A DNA stretch of 64,000 nucleotides from Pseudoalteromonas sp. GTDB lineage: Bacteria > Pseudomonadota > Gammaproteobacteria > Enterobacterales > Alteromonadaceae. The stretch is taken from assembly GCF_018402495.1 (NCBI RefSeq), contig NZ_JAGYIU010000001.1, positions 558,001-622,000 on the forward strand, in the 5' to 3' direction. Each line of letters starts with the position of its first letter. The stretch's first letter is position 1. The translations under genes and the position numbers were made by a program. Shown piece after piece: positions 25,141 to 35,807 of this stretch. Below the pieces are notes generated by a model. That model did not search any database and was not told the origin of the DNA. It saw only the letters and a list, made by a program, of their open reading frames with translations.

Positions 25141-26382
25141 ATGAAAAAATTATCACGTTCGTTTTCGCTTTCTCTGGTTGCTGCAGGGTTACTGGCATCA
25201 GGTGCGGTAAGCGCGCAATCACTGGCTATTATTAATGCAACATTACATACAGCCACAGAGCAAGGTATATTAGAATCTGCCAGTATTGTAATAAATGACG
25301 GCAAAATAACGGCGATAAATCCTGATAATGTTAAAGCGGATAAAATTATTGATGCACAGGGTAAAATAGTTACCCCGGGTTTTATTGCCAGTATTAATCA
25401 ATTAGGCTTAGTTGAAGTGGGTGCGGTTTCGGGGTCGCGAGATGCCGGTGATGACAAAGCGGGTATTGATTTTGATCCAAGCTTGGCTTTTAACCCGCGT
25501 TCAAGCTTAATTCCTTATGCTCGTAAAGGTGGGATCACCCGTGATGTGATCACTCCACACGGTGGTGATAGCATTTTTGCAGGTCTTGCAAGTGTTGTTG
25601 ATTTAAGCGGGAGCTTTGAAAGTGTGTTGCAAAACCAGGTTGCATTAGTAGTGCATTTGGGTGAACGCAATAAAGGCTCGCGTGCTTTAACATTGCAAAG
25701 ACTTATTAATAAACTTGATGAACACAAGACCAAGCAGAGTAAAAAAGCTAAAAAAGACGACGCTAAGCCAAGTGCTGAAGATACAATAATGGCCAAAGTA
25801 CTTAACGGTGACATGCCATTATTAATTAGTGTGTCGCGCGCGGCCGATATTGTTGAACTGATAAAAGTGAAACAGCAGTTTGGGGTAAATATTGTACTCA
25901 ATGGTGCACAAGATGCGGTTGTTGTTAAAGATCGTATCGCAAAGGCGGGTATTCCTGTGATCATCAGTGCAATGGATAACTTACCAGGCAGTTTTGATTC
26001 ATTACATGCAAGCTTAAATAATGCCGGCATACTAGAAAAAGCAGGTGTTAAAGTACTGCTAACTGTGGGTGGCGATGCCAGCCATAATGTTTACCAGCTT
26101 CGCTATGATGCCGGTAACGCAGTGTCTTACGGTATGAGCCAGCAAGGCGCATTAAAAGCACTGACCTCACATGTTGCTGATGTATTTGGCATTAATGCCG
26201 GTAGCTTAGAAGTAGGTAAAGCCGCTGATGTTGTAATGTGGAGTAACGACCCATTTGAGCTGAGCAGCCACGTAAATAAAATGTTTATTAATGGTGTTGA
26301 GGTTAGTACTGAATCTCGCCAAGATAAACTGCGTGAGCGCTATACAACAGAATCAAACATGCCACGCGCATACACAAAGTAA
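25141..26382 (+). CDS. Amidohydrolase-like protein lacking metal ligands
   Basis: A 413-residue periplasmic protein (signal peptide ending near GAVSAQS). It keeps the amidohydrolase frame: the N-terminal beta-sandwich, KIVTPGFIASIN where the HxH motif would be expected, and the C-terminal EVGKAADVVMWSNDPFELSS. The HxH pair is replaced by ASINQ, and I see no clear replacement for the other ligands apart from one SHVADVFG histidine. It is therefore probably inactive as a hydrolase or uses another mechanism. It is coupled to the active-looking paralogue upstream (12-bp gap), suggesting a heteromeric pair. A Lys-rich insert sits near residue 200. Confidence 0.8.
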   Translation: MKKLSRSFSLSLVAAGLLASGAVSAQSLAIINATLHTATEQGILESASIVINDGKITAINPDNVKADKIIDAQGKIVTPGFIASINQLGLVEVGAVSGSRDAGDDKAGIDFDPSLAFNPRSSLIPYARKGGITRDVITPHGGDSIFAGLASVVDLSGSFESVLQNQVALVVHLGERNKGSRALTLQRLINKLDEHKTKQSKKAKKDDAKPSAEDTIMAKVLNGDMPLLISVSRAADIVELIKVKQQFGVNIVLNGAQDAVVVKDRIAKAGIPVIISAMDNLPGSFDSLHASLNNAGILEKAGVKVLLTVGGDASHNVYQLRYDAGNAVSYGMSQQGALKALTSHVADVFGINAGSLEVGKAADVVMWSNDPFELSSHVNKMFINGVEVSTESRQDKLRERYTTESNMPRAYTK

Positions 26383-26407
26383 ACTTTTTAAGTTGAATTT
26401 AAAAGGC

Positions 26408-26417
26408 CGCATTAGCG
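26408..26417. repeat. Left target-site duplication of the IS4-type element
   Basis: CGCATTAGCG stands directly before the left IS end and is repeated exactly after the right end. Joining the flanks restores AAAAGGCCGC-ATTA-GCGGCC followed by seven T, a textbook intrinsic terminator for the amidohydrolase pair, whose loop is now split by the insertion. Confidence 0.92.
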
Positions 26418-26470
26418 TAATGCCGATCAGTTAAGGAAGAAAAAGCTTGACGATCGGTAAAATGAGATCA

Positions 26471-26499
26471 AAATCCTATGATCACAGGTCATAGGATTT
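26471..26499 (+). promoter_or_regulatory. Hairpin overlapping the transposase ribosome binding site
   Basis: AAATCCTATGA (26471-26481) pairs perfectly with TCATAGGATTT (26489-26499) across a 7-nt loop, 4 bp before the ATG. The only Shine-Dalgarno-like sequence (TAGGA, 26492-26496) lies within the 3' arm. Transcripts entering from outside would fold it shut, while one starting inside the left arm would not. Confidence 0.6.
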
Positions 26500-26503
26500 T
26501 TTT

Positions 26504-27838
26504 ATGCAACTTGCTCATGAATTAGCTTCCACTCTCGATGCATGCAACACGTTTAACACATTTGAAAAGTATGCCGAAATACTCTCCCCAGAATTAATTG
26601 AACACGCTTTTCAACAAGCTGGCGTAGCAACTGTTAGAAAGCGCCGCCTCCCCTTAGAAGCTGTATTATGGTCAATCATTGGCATGAGCTTATTTAGGCA
26701 ACGTTCGGTTTGGGATATAGCAACTCAAATGGACATTATGTTACCTGATAAAAAACCTTTATTAGCACCCAGTGCAATCGTGCAAGCTAGGCAACGTCTA
26801 GGCTCAGAAGCTGTTAAGCAAGTATTCTTAGCAATGGCAAAGCAAAGTTACCAGAGCGATAAATTTGAAACATGGGCGGGGCTCAATTTACTCGCTGTCG
26901 ATGGTGTTGTTTGGCGGACAACAGACACACCTGAAAATCATGAAACATTTAAAGCCCAAAGCAATGGGCACAGTGAAAATATCTTTCCTAAAATACGTAT
27001 GGTCTGCCATATGGAAGTCACCAGCCACCAACTCATCAACAGTGCATTTTCTGATTATAGAACGAGTGAAATGCGATTAGCTGAGCAGCTCATTGAGCAA
27101 ACGCCAGATAACTCGTTAACGATATTTGATAAAGGGTATTATTCCCTTGGGCTACTGAGTCGCTGGCAACAAGCAGGAAAACAAAGGCACTGGATGATAC
27201 CCGCCCGCAAAGACCTTCAATTTGAAGTGATAAAGAAAATAAGCCCTAATGACTTACAGATACGACTGACGTCTACCCCGCAATCTAGAAAGAAATTCAG
27301 TGACTTACCTACTCATGTTGAGGCTCGCTTAGTTACAAAAACAATTAGAGGAAAAACCTATCGCATTTTGACGTCTATGATTGACCCAATGCGCTTTCCA
27401 AATGAGGAAATGGTTGAATTATATTGTTATCGCTGGGAAATAGAGCTGGGCTTTAGAGAAATGAAACAAACACTATTGAACAGTAAATATACCTTGAGAA
27501 GCAAGCGGCCCGATATGATAGAGCAAGAATTGTGGGGGATATTACTCGCATATAACCTCATAAGACAAGCGATGACAGAAGCTGCGAGTAAGCTTGATAG
27601 TGTAATACCAAATCAACTTAGTTTTGCGAGTTGCTCAATGGCAGTCACCCAATATTTTGCAACGATACCACTGACATCAGCGGGGAATATTCCAAAGCAC
27701 TACGCGCTATTAATAGAGCAGTTAGGTTACTTTAAATTGCCAAGGCGGCGCGAAGATAGGTGCTATAAACGGTGGGTCAAACCCAAGCCATCTAAATACC
27801 CATCTAACAAGAGAAAAAATACCAGTCAGCTTAACTGA
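26504..27838 (+). CDS. IS4-family transposase
   Basis: A 444-residue DDE transposase. The first Asp lies in [13 protein letters not shown] near residue 128, the second in [13 protein letters not shown] near 206, and the third acidic residue in the IS4 YREK signature Y-2-R-3-E-6-K ([15 protein letters not shown] near 307). The N-terminal region (about 15-110) is the IS4 transposase N-terminal domain with [12 protein letters not shown]. No frameshift or internal stop is present. The TGA stop is part of the right terminal inverted repeat. Translation is probably held down by the upstream hairpin. Confidence 0.95.
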   Translation: MQLAHELASTLDACNTFNTFEKYAEILSPELIEHAFQQAGVATVRKRRLPLEAVLWSIIGMSLFRQRSVWDIATQMDIMLPDKKPLLAPSAIVQARQRLGSEAVKQVFLAMAKQSYQSDKFETWAGLNLLAVDGVVWRTTDTPENHETFKAQSNGHSENIFPKIRMVCHMEVTSHQLINSAFSDYRTSEMRLAEQLIEQTPDNSLTIFDKGYYSLGLLSRWQQAGKQRHWMIPARKDLQFEVIKKISPNDLQIRLTSTPQSRKKFSDLPTHVEARLVTKTIRGKTYRILTSMIDPMRFPNEEMVELYCYRWEIELGFREMKQTLLNSKYTLRSKRPDMIEQELWGILLAYNLIRQAMTEAASKLDSVIPNQLSFASCSMAVTQYFATIPLTSAGNIPKHYALLIEQLGYFKLPRRREDRCYKRWVKPKPSKYPSNKRKNTSQLN

Positions 27839-27847
27839 CTGGCATTA

Positions 27848-27857
27848 CGCATTAGCG
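27848..27857. repeat. Right target-site duplication; terminator 3' half
   Basis: The second copy of CGCATTAGCG. It is followed by GCC and seven T (27858-27867), the 3' arm remainder and T-run of the interrupted terminator. Confidence 0.92.
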
Positions 27858-27883
27858 GCCTTTTTTACGATTACCTTTTACTT

Positions 27884-27926
27884 ATACCAATTCGCAAAGT
27901 AAACCACTTAAATAAGCGAATTGGTA
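27884..27926. repeat. 12-bp perfect inverted repeat ATACCAATTCGC
   Basis: ATACCAATTCGC (27884-27895) and GCGAATTGGTAT (27915-27926) are perfect inverted copies with a 19-bp spacer. Sequences containing ATACCAATT are frequent dispersed palindromes in marine gammaproteobacteria as far as I recall, so this may be one of a genomic family. It lies between the IS flank and the icd terminator. Confidence 0.6.
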
Positions 27927-27932
27927 TTAGGC

Positions 27933-27958
27933 ACAAAAAAGACGCTCTTTGGAGCGCC
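27933..27958 (-). terminator. Intrinsic terminator of icd
   Basis: On the minus strand an 8-bp stem with one mismatch (AGGCGCTC/GAGCGTCT around CAAA; 27939-27958) is followed by a T-run (27933-27938). It lies about 20 bp after the icd stop codon. Confidence 0.8.
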
Positions 27959-27978
27959 TTTTAATTCATTTAATTGAT

Positions 27979-30655
<2,677 letters not shown>

Positions 30656-30874
30656 TCACTCTAAAATATCACCGTTGGGGGCAATATTAGTAGCGTGTAG
30701 ACCTTTTGGGCCTTGTTGTAATTCGAAGGTAACATCTTGACCAGCTTTAAGTGTCTTGTATCCGTCCATTACAATAGTGGAGTAATGAGCAAAAATGTCG
30801 TTCTCGCAACCGTCTTCTACGATGAAACCAAAACCTTTGGCGTTGTTGAACCATTTGACTTTACCACAAGCCAT
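30656..30874 (-). CDS. cspD: Cold-shock-domain protein CspD
   Basis: A 72-residue single cold-shock domain: MACGKVKWFNNAKGFGFIVE carries RNP1 (KGFGFI), followed by DIFAHYSTI (RNP2-like). CspD proteins bind single-stranded DNA and inhibit replication in stationary phase in E. coli. The assignment to CspD rather than another Csp rests on divergence from clpS-clpA (gap of 200 bp), the same arrangement as E. coli, and on the C-terminal part HATNIAPNGDILE. Confidence 0.9.
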   Translation of the reverse strand: MACGKVKWFNNAKGFGFIVEDGCENDIFAHYSTIVMDGYKTLKAGQDVTFELQQGPKGLHATNIAPNGDILE

Positions 30875-31074
30875 ACTTCTACATCCTTCTATAAGTTGAC
30901 TAATTTAGTTATCCTAAACTGTATTGTTTGCTAGACTGACTAAGGTGTAGCCAATCACTATTTGACTGTAGTTTATTTAATCACTCAGTCAAGTGTTTAG
31001 TGTTATTTTTTTAACATTTTATTTATTTTTTATTCAAGTTTGCTTGAGTTATAAAGACAAGACTATATTTAATT

Positions 31075-31392
31075 ATGAGTGGTATGAAAGATTCTGGTGT
31101 TATAGACACCGTTCGCGATAGTGAAAAGCAAAAGTTGCAGCCACCGCGAAAATACAAAGTTGTGTTAAACAACGATGACTACACGCCGATGGACTTTGTA
31201 ATAGAAGTCTTGATGACGTTTTTTAATATGGATAGCGATAGAGCAACTGATGTGATGCTGCAAGTACATCAGCAAGGTAAGGGCATATGCGGTGTTTATA
31301 GCGCCGACGTAGCGCATACCAAGGCTGAGCAAGTTAACCGCTACTCAAGGGATAACGAGCATCCACTGCTATGTAGTTGTGAGCAGGAATAA
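31075..31392 (+). CDS. clpS: ClpS, N-degron adaptor of ClpAP
   Basis: ClpS delivers proteins bearing N-terminal Leu, Phe, Tyr or Trp to ClpAP. The 105-residue protein has a flexible N-terminal tail and the folded core with [20 protein letters not shown] (ligand pocket, near residue 27), [20 protein letters not shown], and [16 protein letters not shown]. Length matches E. coli (106). It lies 68 bp upstream of clpA, in the standard pair. Confidence 0.96.
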   Translation: MSGMKDSGVIDTVRDSEKQKLQPPRKYKVVLNNDDYTPMDFVIEVLMTFFNMDSDRATDVMLQVHQQGKGICGVYSADVAHTKAEQVNRYSRDNEHPLLCSCEQE

Positions 31393-31460
31393 ATACCACA
31401 AAGGTGAACTTTTGCCTTTGATGTGCGGTATAAAATTATTATCTCTGTAAGGGGTTGCCA

Positions 31461-33722
31461 ATGCTAAATAAAGACTTAGAACTAACTTTGAACACTGCGT
31501 TTCGTGAAGCGCGTACACGTCGTCATGAGTTTATGACTGTAGAGCATCTCTTATTAGCTCTACTCGACAATCCATCAGCGGGTGAAGCGCTCAACGCGTG
31601 TGGTGTTGACGTTTCTGGACTAAAAACAGAGTTACTTGAATTTATTGATGAAACCACGCCGGTTATTCCTGATTTGGAAGAAGATCGCGAAACCCAGCCG
31701 ACACTTGGTTTTCAGCGTGTGTTACAGCGTGCGGTATTCCACGTGCAATCTTCGGGTAAAAATGAAGTAACTGGCGTGAATGTGCTGGTGGCTATTTTTT
31801 CTGAACAAGAAAGCCAAGCAGTGTATTTACTTAAAAAGAACGATATTTCTCGCCTTGATATTGTTAACTTTATTTCTCATGGTATCGCTAAAAGTGATGA
31901 TGAGCTTGGAGATGACGCTGACGATATTCACGAAGAGGTACAAGAAGTCTCTAGTGAAGAAGCGAGCAAACTTGATAGTTTTACCACCAACCTTAACATT
32001 CAAGCCAAAGAGGGCAATATTGACCCACTTGTTGGTCGCGACAGCGAAGTAGAGCGCACAGTACAAGTGCTGTGTCGGCGCAAAAAGAACAACCCACTAC
32101 TGGTTGGTGAAGCCGGCGTAGGTAAAACCGCCATTGCAGAAGGGTTAGCGTATCGTATTGTTAACGAACAAGTGCCTGAAGTTATTGCTGATGCGGTTGT
32201 TTATTCATTAGATATGGGCGCTTTGCTTGCCGGTACTAAATACCGAGGCGATTTTGAAAAACGCTTTAAAAGCTTATTAAAAGAGTTACAAGCTAAACCG
32301 GGCTCTATTTTATTTATAGATGAAATTCATACCATTATCGGTGCAGGTGCTGCATCGGGTGGGGTGATGGATGCCTCAAACTTAATTAAACCACTGCTTT
32401 CAAGTGGGCAATTACGTTGTATGGGTTCTACCACCTATGGCGAATATAAAAACATTTTTGAAAAAGATCGCGCTTTGGTACGTCGTTTTCAAAAAATTGA
32501 TGTGCTTGAACCTAGCGTGGAAGACACCACTAAAATTCTTAACGGCCTAAAAGAGCGTTATGAGGCACATCATGGTATTCGTTATACGCAAAAAGCGTTA
32601 AAGGCAGCTGCTGAGCTAAGCGCTAAGTACATTAACGAACGCCATTTGCCGGATAAGGCGATTGATGTCATAGATGAAGCAGGTGCAAGCCAACGTTTAC
32701 TACCTACATCTAAGCGCAAGAAAACCATTAATGTTTCTGATATCGAAATGATAGTGTCAAAAATGGCGCGTATTCCGCCGCAAAATGTGTCGTCTTCTGA
32801 CAAAGAAACGCTGAAAAACTTAGACCGTAACTTAAAAATGTTGGTGTTTGGACAAGATCAGTCTATTGATGCATTAACCTCTGCCATTCGTTTATCGCGC
32901 TCTGGCTTAGCGAACGAGAACAAACCGGTAGGGTCGTTCTTATTTGCAGGCCCAACAGGGGTAGGTAAAACAGAGGTCACTAAGCAGCTAGCTAAGTGTA
33001 TGGGCGTTGAGTTTATTCGTTTTGATATGTCTGAATATGTTGAGCGCCATGCGGTGAGCCGTTTAATTGGTGCGCCTCCTGGTTATGTTGGTTTTGAACA
33101 AGGCGGCTTACTAACAGAAGCTGTGATCAAAAACCCACATGCGGTAGTATTGTTGGATGAAATTGAAAAAGCCCATCCAGATATCTACAACATTTTATTA
33201 CAAGTTATGGATCACGGTACGCTAACTGATAATAATGGCCGTAAAGCCGACTTTAGAAACGTCGTTGTGGTAATGACAACCAATGCGGGCGTACAAGAAA
33301 CCACACGTAAGTCGATTGGATTTAGTGAGCAAGACCATACACACGATGCAATGGGTGAAATTAACAAAGTATTTTCACCAGAATTTAGAAACCGCTTAGA
33401 TAACATTATTTGGTTTAATCATCTCGATAAAGACGTTATTTTACAAGTGGTTGATAAGTTTGTTGTGGAGCTTCAAGCGCAACTAGACAAGAAATCAGTT
33501 AATCTTGAGCTGACGTCTAAAGCACGTGAATGGTTGGCTGACAAAGGCTATGACAAAGCAATGGGCGCACGTCCTATGGCACGTGTTATTCAGGAAGACC
33601 TTAAAAAGCAATTGGCTAACGAAATACTGTTTGGCGAGCTAATTTCTGGCGGTACGGTAAAAGTATCGGTTAAAGATAAAAAGCTGCGTTTTGATTACGA
33701 AAGTGATTTAACCCCTGCCTAA
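31461..33722 (+). CDS. clpA: ClpA, AAA+ unfoldase of ClpAP
   Basis: The hexameric unfoldase that feeds ClpP. The 753-residue protein has the N domain (1-140), acidic linker (about 145-170), first AAA+ module with [13 protein letters not shown] near 213 and [12 protein letters not shown] near 285, and second module with [13 protein letters not shown] near 495 and [13 protein letters not shown] near 560. The ClpP-docking loop reads IGF (SIGFSEQDH near 618). The ATG at 31461 is chosen because AAGGGG lies 6 nt upstream; an in-frame TTG precedes it. Length agrees with E. coli ClpA (758). Confidence 0.96.
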   Translation: MLNKDLELTLNTAFREARTRRHEFMTVEHLLLALLDNPSAGEALNACGVDVSGLKTELLEFIDETTPVIPDLEEDRETQPTLGFQRVLQRAVFHVQSSGKNEVTGVNVLVAIFSEQESQAVYLLKKNDISRLDIVNFISHGIAKSDDELGDDADDIHEEVQEVSSEEASKLDSFTTNLNIQAKEGNIDPLVGRDSEVERTVQVLCRRKKNNPLLVGEAGVGKTAIAEGLAYRIVNEQVPEVIADAVVYSLDMGALLAGTKYRGDFEKRFKSLLKELQAKPGSILFIDEIHTIIGAGAASGGVMDASNLIKPLLSSGQLRCMGSTTYGEYKNIFEKDRALVRRFQKIDVLEPSVEDTTKILNGLKERYEAHHGIRYTQKALKAAAELSAKYINERHLPDKAIDVIDEAGASQRLLPTSKRKKTINVSDIEMIVSKMARIPPQNVSSSDKETLKNLDRNLKMLVFGQDQSIDALTSAIRLSRSGLANENKPVGSFLFAGPTGVGKTEVTKQLAKCMGVEFIRFDMSEYVERHAVSRLIGAPPGYVGFEQGGLLTEAVIKNPHAVVLLDEIEKAHPDIYNILLQVMDHGTLTDNNGRKADFRNVVVVMTTNAGVQETTRKSIGFSEQDHTHDAMGEINKVFSPEFRNRLDNIIWFNHLDKDVILQVVDKFVVELQAQLDKKSVNLELTSKAREWLADKGYDKAMGARPMARVIQEDLKKQLANEILFGELISGGTVKVSVKDKKLRFDYESDLTPA

Positions 33723-33737
33723 TGGTCGATATACAAA

Positions 33738-33761
33738 AGCCTGCTTCGCGCAGGCTTTTTT
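33738..33761 (+). terminator. Intrinsic terminator of clpA
   Basis: AGCCTGC (33738-33744) pairs with GCAGGCT (33750-33756) across a 5-nt loop, followed by T5. It lies 16 bp after the clpA stop. Confidence 0.9.
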
Positions 33762-33787
33762 ATTTGCCAAAGAAATAGACAACAAAA

Positions 33788-33813
33788 AACCCAGCAAAGG
33801 CTGGGTTTTTTGT
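33788..33813. terminator. Bidirectional terminator between clpA and infA
   Basis: AACCCAGC (33788-33795) pairs with GCTGGGTT (33100-base-scale neighbour, 33800-33807) around an AAAG loop, flanked by an A-run on the left and a T-run on the right, so it can terminate in both directions. The likely minus-strand user is infA. Confidence 0.85.
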
Positions 33814-33862
33814 TTATTAAATGTAATTACTGGCGATTATCCATTAATTACATTTAATAAAC
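33812..33862. repeat. 18-bp perfect inverted repeat
   Basis: GTTTATTAAATGTAATTA (33812-33829) is matched perfectly by TAATTACATTTAATAAAC (33845-33862), with a 15-bp spacer. It is A+T-rich with no T-run beyond it, and it directly follows a standard terminator. It could be a protein site, a small non-autonomous element, or the distal part of the infA transcript end. Confidence 0.7.
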
Positions 33863-33914
33863 GCTTAAAGCTAGTTTGCACTAGCCAAAAACTAAATCTC
33901 GTTTACGCACTTAC

Positions 33915-34151
<237 letters not shown>

Positions 34152-34223
34152 TTAATAGTTAAACGCTGCAGATTTTGCCCAAAATACGCCAATAAGTAAA
34201 GGCGCAGGGGCTATTTTTGTAAA

Positions 34224-34928
34224 TTAAATAGCCAGCCACTGGTCATTGCACTGTTTTTGAGCAGGTAAAAACTGCGTTTTATAGTTCATTTTGTCGCATT
34301 CATCTATTTGGTAGCCTAAATAAACAAATTGTTTTTGTTGTAGTTTAGCAAATTTAAGTTGCTGTAATATCATTACAGTGCCTAAACTAAAGTGTTCATA
34401 GTCAGGGTCAAAAAATGTATAAATTGCCGAAATAGCGTTGTCCATACAATCAGTTACAGCAACAGCCACTAAGTTATCTTGATCCCAAAGTTCAATAAAA
34501 GTAATGGTTAACCAACTACAAAACAAAAAACTTTGAAATTGTGATTTATCAGGTGGGTACATAGAACCGTCTTGATGACGTAAACTAATGTATTTATTGT
34601 AAAGTGGGTAGTATTGTTCGCGTTCAACTTGAGAATATTTTACCTCAAAGCGGTTTTTTGCTTTGTTAAGTTTACGTTTTTGCGATTTTGTCGGCATAAA
34701 CTCGTTTGCTAAAACGCGCACAGAACTACACGCGCTGCAAATAGGGCAGTGCGGACGGTAAATTTGGTTACCACTGCGACGAAAGCCCAATCCTAATAAT
34801 GACTCAAACTTATTGCTGCTGTAACAACTTGGATCGAGTATGACCAACAGTTGCTCTTGGCGGTTAGGCAAATAACTGCATTCAAATGGTTGGCTTAGGC
34901 CAATACGAGCGGGAAGTTGTTCATTCAT
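34224..34928 (-). CDS. bpt: Aspartate/glutamate leucyltransferase Bpt (ATE family)
   Basis: Transfers leucine from Leu-tRNA to N-terminal Asp or Glu, creating primary N-degrons. The 234-residue protein carries the ATE N-terminal cysteine-rich motif: CSYLPNRQEQ near residue 17 and YRPHCPICSACSSVR near 57, and the C-terminal domain with SAIYTFFDPDYEHFSLGT and YLGYQIDECDKMNYKTQFLP. Length fits Bpt; eukaryotic arginyltransferases are longer. Its start overlaps the aat stop by 8 bp, implying coupled translation. Confidence 0.93.
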   Translation of the reverse strand: MNEQLPARIGLSQPFECSYLPNRQEQLLVILDPSCYSSNKFESLLGLGFRRSGNQIYRPHCPICSACSSVRVLANEFMPTKSQKRKLNKAKNRFEVKYSQVEREQYYPLYNKYISLRHQDGSMYPPDKSQFQSFLFCSWLTITFIELWDQDNLVAVAVTDCMDNAISAIYTFFDPDYEHFSLGTVMILQQLKFAKLQQKQFVYLGYQIDECDKMNYKTQFLPAQKQCNDQWLAI

Positions 34929-35637
34929 AAATCGCTAATAGCTCCTGTGGTTGCCACATGCTGTCAGGTGGGGTGTAACATTGTGCTTTATTAAGTTTAG
35001 TTAAAAATTCTTCACGTGGAATAACGCTAGCACCTAACGACATTAAATAAGGATTTTCTAATTGGCAATCAATAAAATGCGCATTATGGCGTTTAAGCCA
35101 ATTAACCAGCGCCCACATAGCCAGTTTGGAGCAATTTGTTTGATGATGAAACATTGATTCACCACAAAAAACACCGGTTTGCATGATGCCATATAAGCCA
35201 CCTGCAAGCTCTCCCTCGCACCAAACCTCTAAACTATGAGCTAGGCCATTGTGATGGGCATTAATGTACGCCTGTTGCATATGCGGAGTGATCCAGGTGC
35301 CATCGGTATCAATACGTTGATCGCGACATGCTTCTATCACTTCTTCAAAGGCATGGTTTATGGTTACGGTGACCGGGTGCTTTTTTAAATGCTTACGTAG
35401 GCTTTTACTAACATGAAAGTCATTGAGCTCAACAATACCGCGTTCACTAGGTGACCACCACATAATTGGCTCGTGCTCACTAAACCACGGAAAAATACCT
35501 TGGCTGTAGGCATTTTTTAATCGCGCTACCGATAAGCATCCACCAATGGCAAGTAAACCATCGGGATCATCTAATGCATGGTTGGGATCAGGAAAAGCAA
35601 AGTGGCTTTGAGCGAGTTGATAGAGTTGTTTAGTCAT
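34921..35637 (-). CDS. aat: Leucyl/phenylalanyl-tRNA--protein transferase Aat
   Basis: Attaches Leu or Phe to N-terminal Lys or Arg of substrates, marking them for ClpS. The 238 residues include FPDPNHALDDPDGLLAIGG at the N-terminus, YSQGIFPWF near residue 43, WWSPSERGIV near 59, and GGLYGIMQTGVFCGESMFH near 140, all family signatures. Start is ATG. It heads the aat-bpt pair. Together with clpS and clpA 1 kb away, it completes the substrate-marking half of the pathway. Confidence 0.96.
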   Translation of the reverse strand: MTKQLYQLAQSHFAFPDPNHALDDPDGLLAIGGCLSVARLKNAYSQGIFPWFSEHEPIMWWSPSERGIVELNDFHVSKSLRKHLKKHPVTVTINHAFEEVIEACRDQRIDTDGTWITPHMQQAYINAHHNGLAHSLEVWCEGELAGGLYGIMQTGVFCGESMFHHQTNCSKLAMWALVNWLKRHNAHFIDCQLENPYLMSLGASVIPREEFLTKLNKAQCYTPPDSMWQPQELLAIYE

Positions 35638-35756
35638 AACACCGATTGAATAACTGCATGGTCAAGATAAAGTGTAACCTGTTGCTTTAAAATCACAAAC
35701 CACAAATTATTGTGTCACTACATAGGATTTACTTTCTAAGCGCTATTTTTGTTAGG

Positions 35757-35784
35757 CAAAAAAAAGCGCGTTTAAAACGCGCTT
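35757..35784 (-). terminator. Intrinsic terminator of acnB
   Basis: A perfect hairpin AAGCGCGTTT/AAACGCGCTT (35764-35784) is followed on the minus strand by a T-run. It lies 23 bp after the acnB stop codon. Confidence 0.88.
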
Positions 35785-35807
35785 AATTGAACCATTAACT
35801 AATCGGA

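Larger units (their letters stand above)
26418..27847 (+). mobile_element. IS4-group insertion sequence, intact, 1430 bp
   Basis: The ends are inverted repeats: the left starts TAATGCCGATCAGTTAAG and the right, read inward, TAATGCCAGTCAGTTAAG, 16 of 18 identical. The element is flanked by a 10-bp duplication CGCATTAGCG. The 1430-bp length, terminal sequence and duplication size agree with E. coli IS4 as I remember it (about 1426 bp, 10-13 bp duplications). One full transposase gene fills it, and its stop codon lies inside the right inverted repeat. It appears complete and recent, because the target duplication is perfect. Confidence 0.93.
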
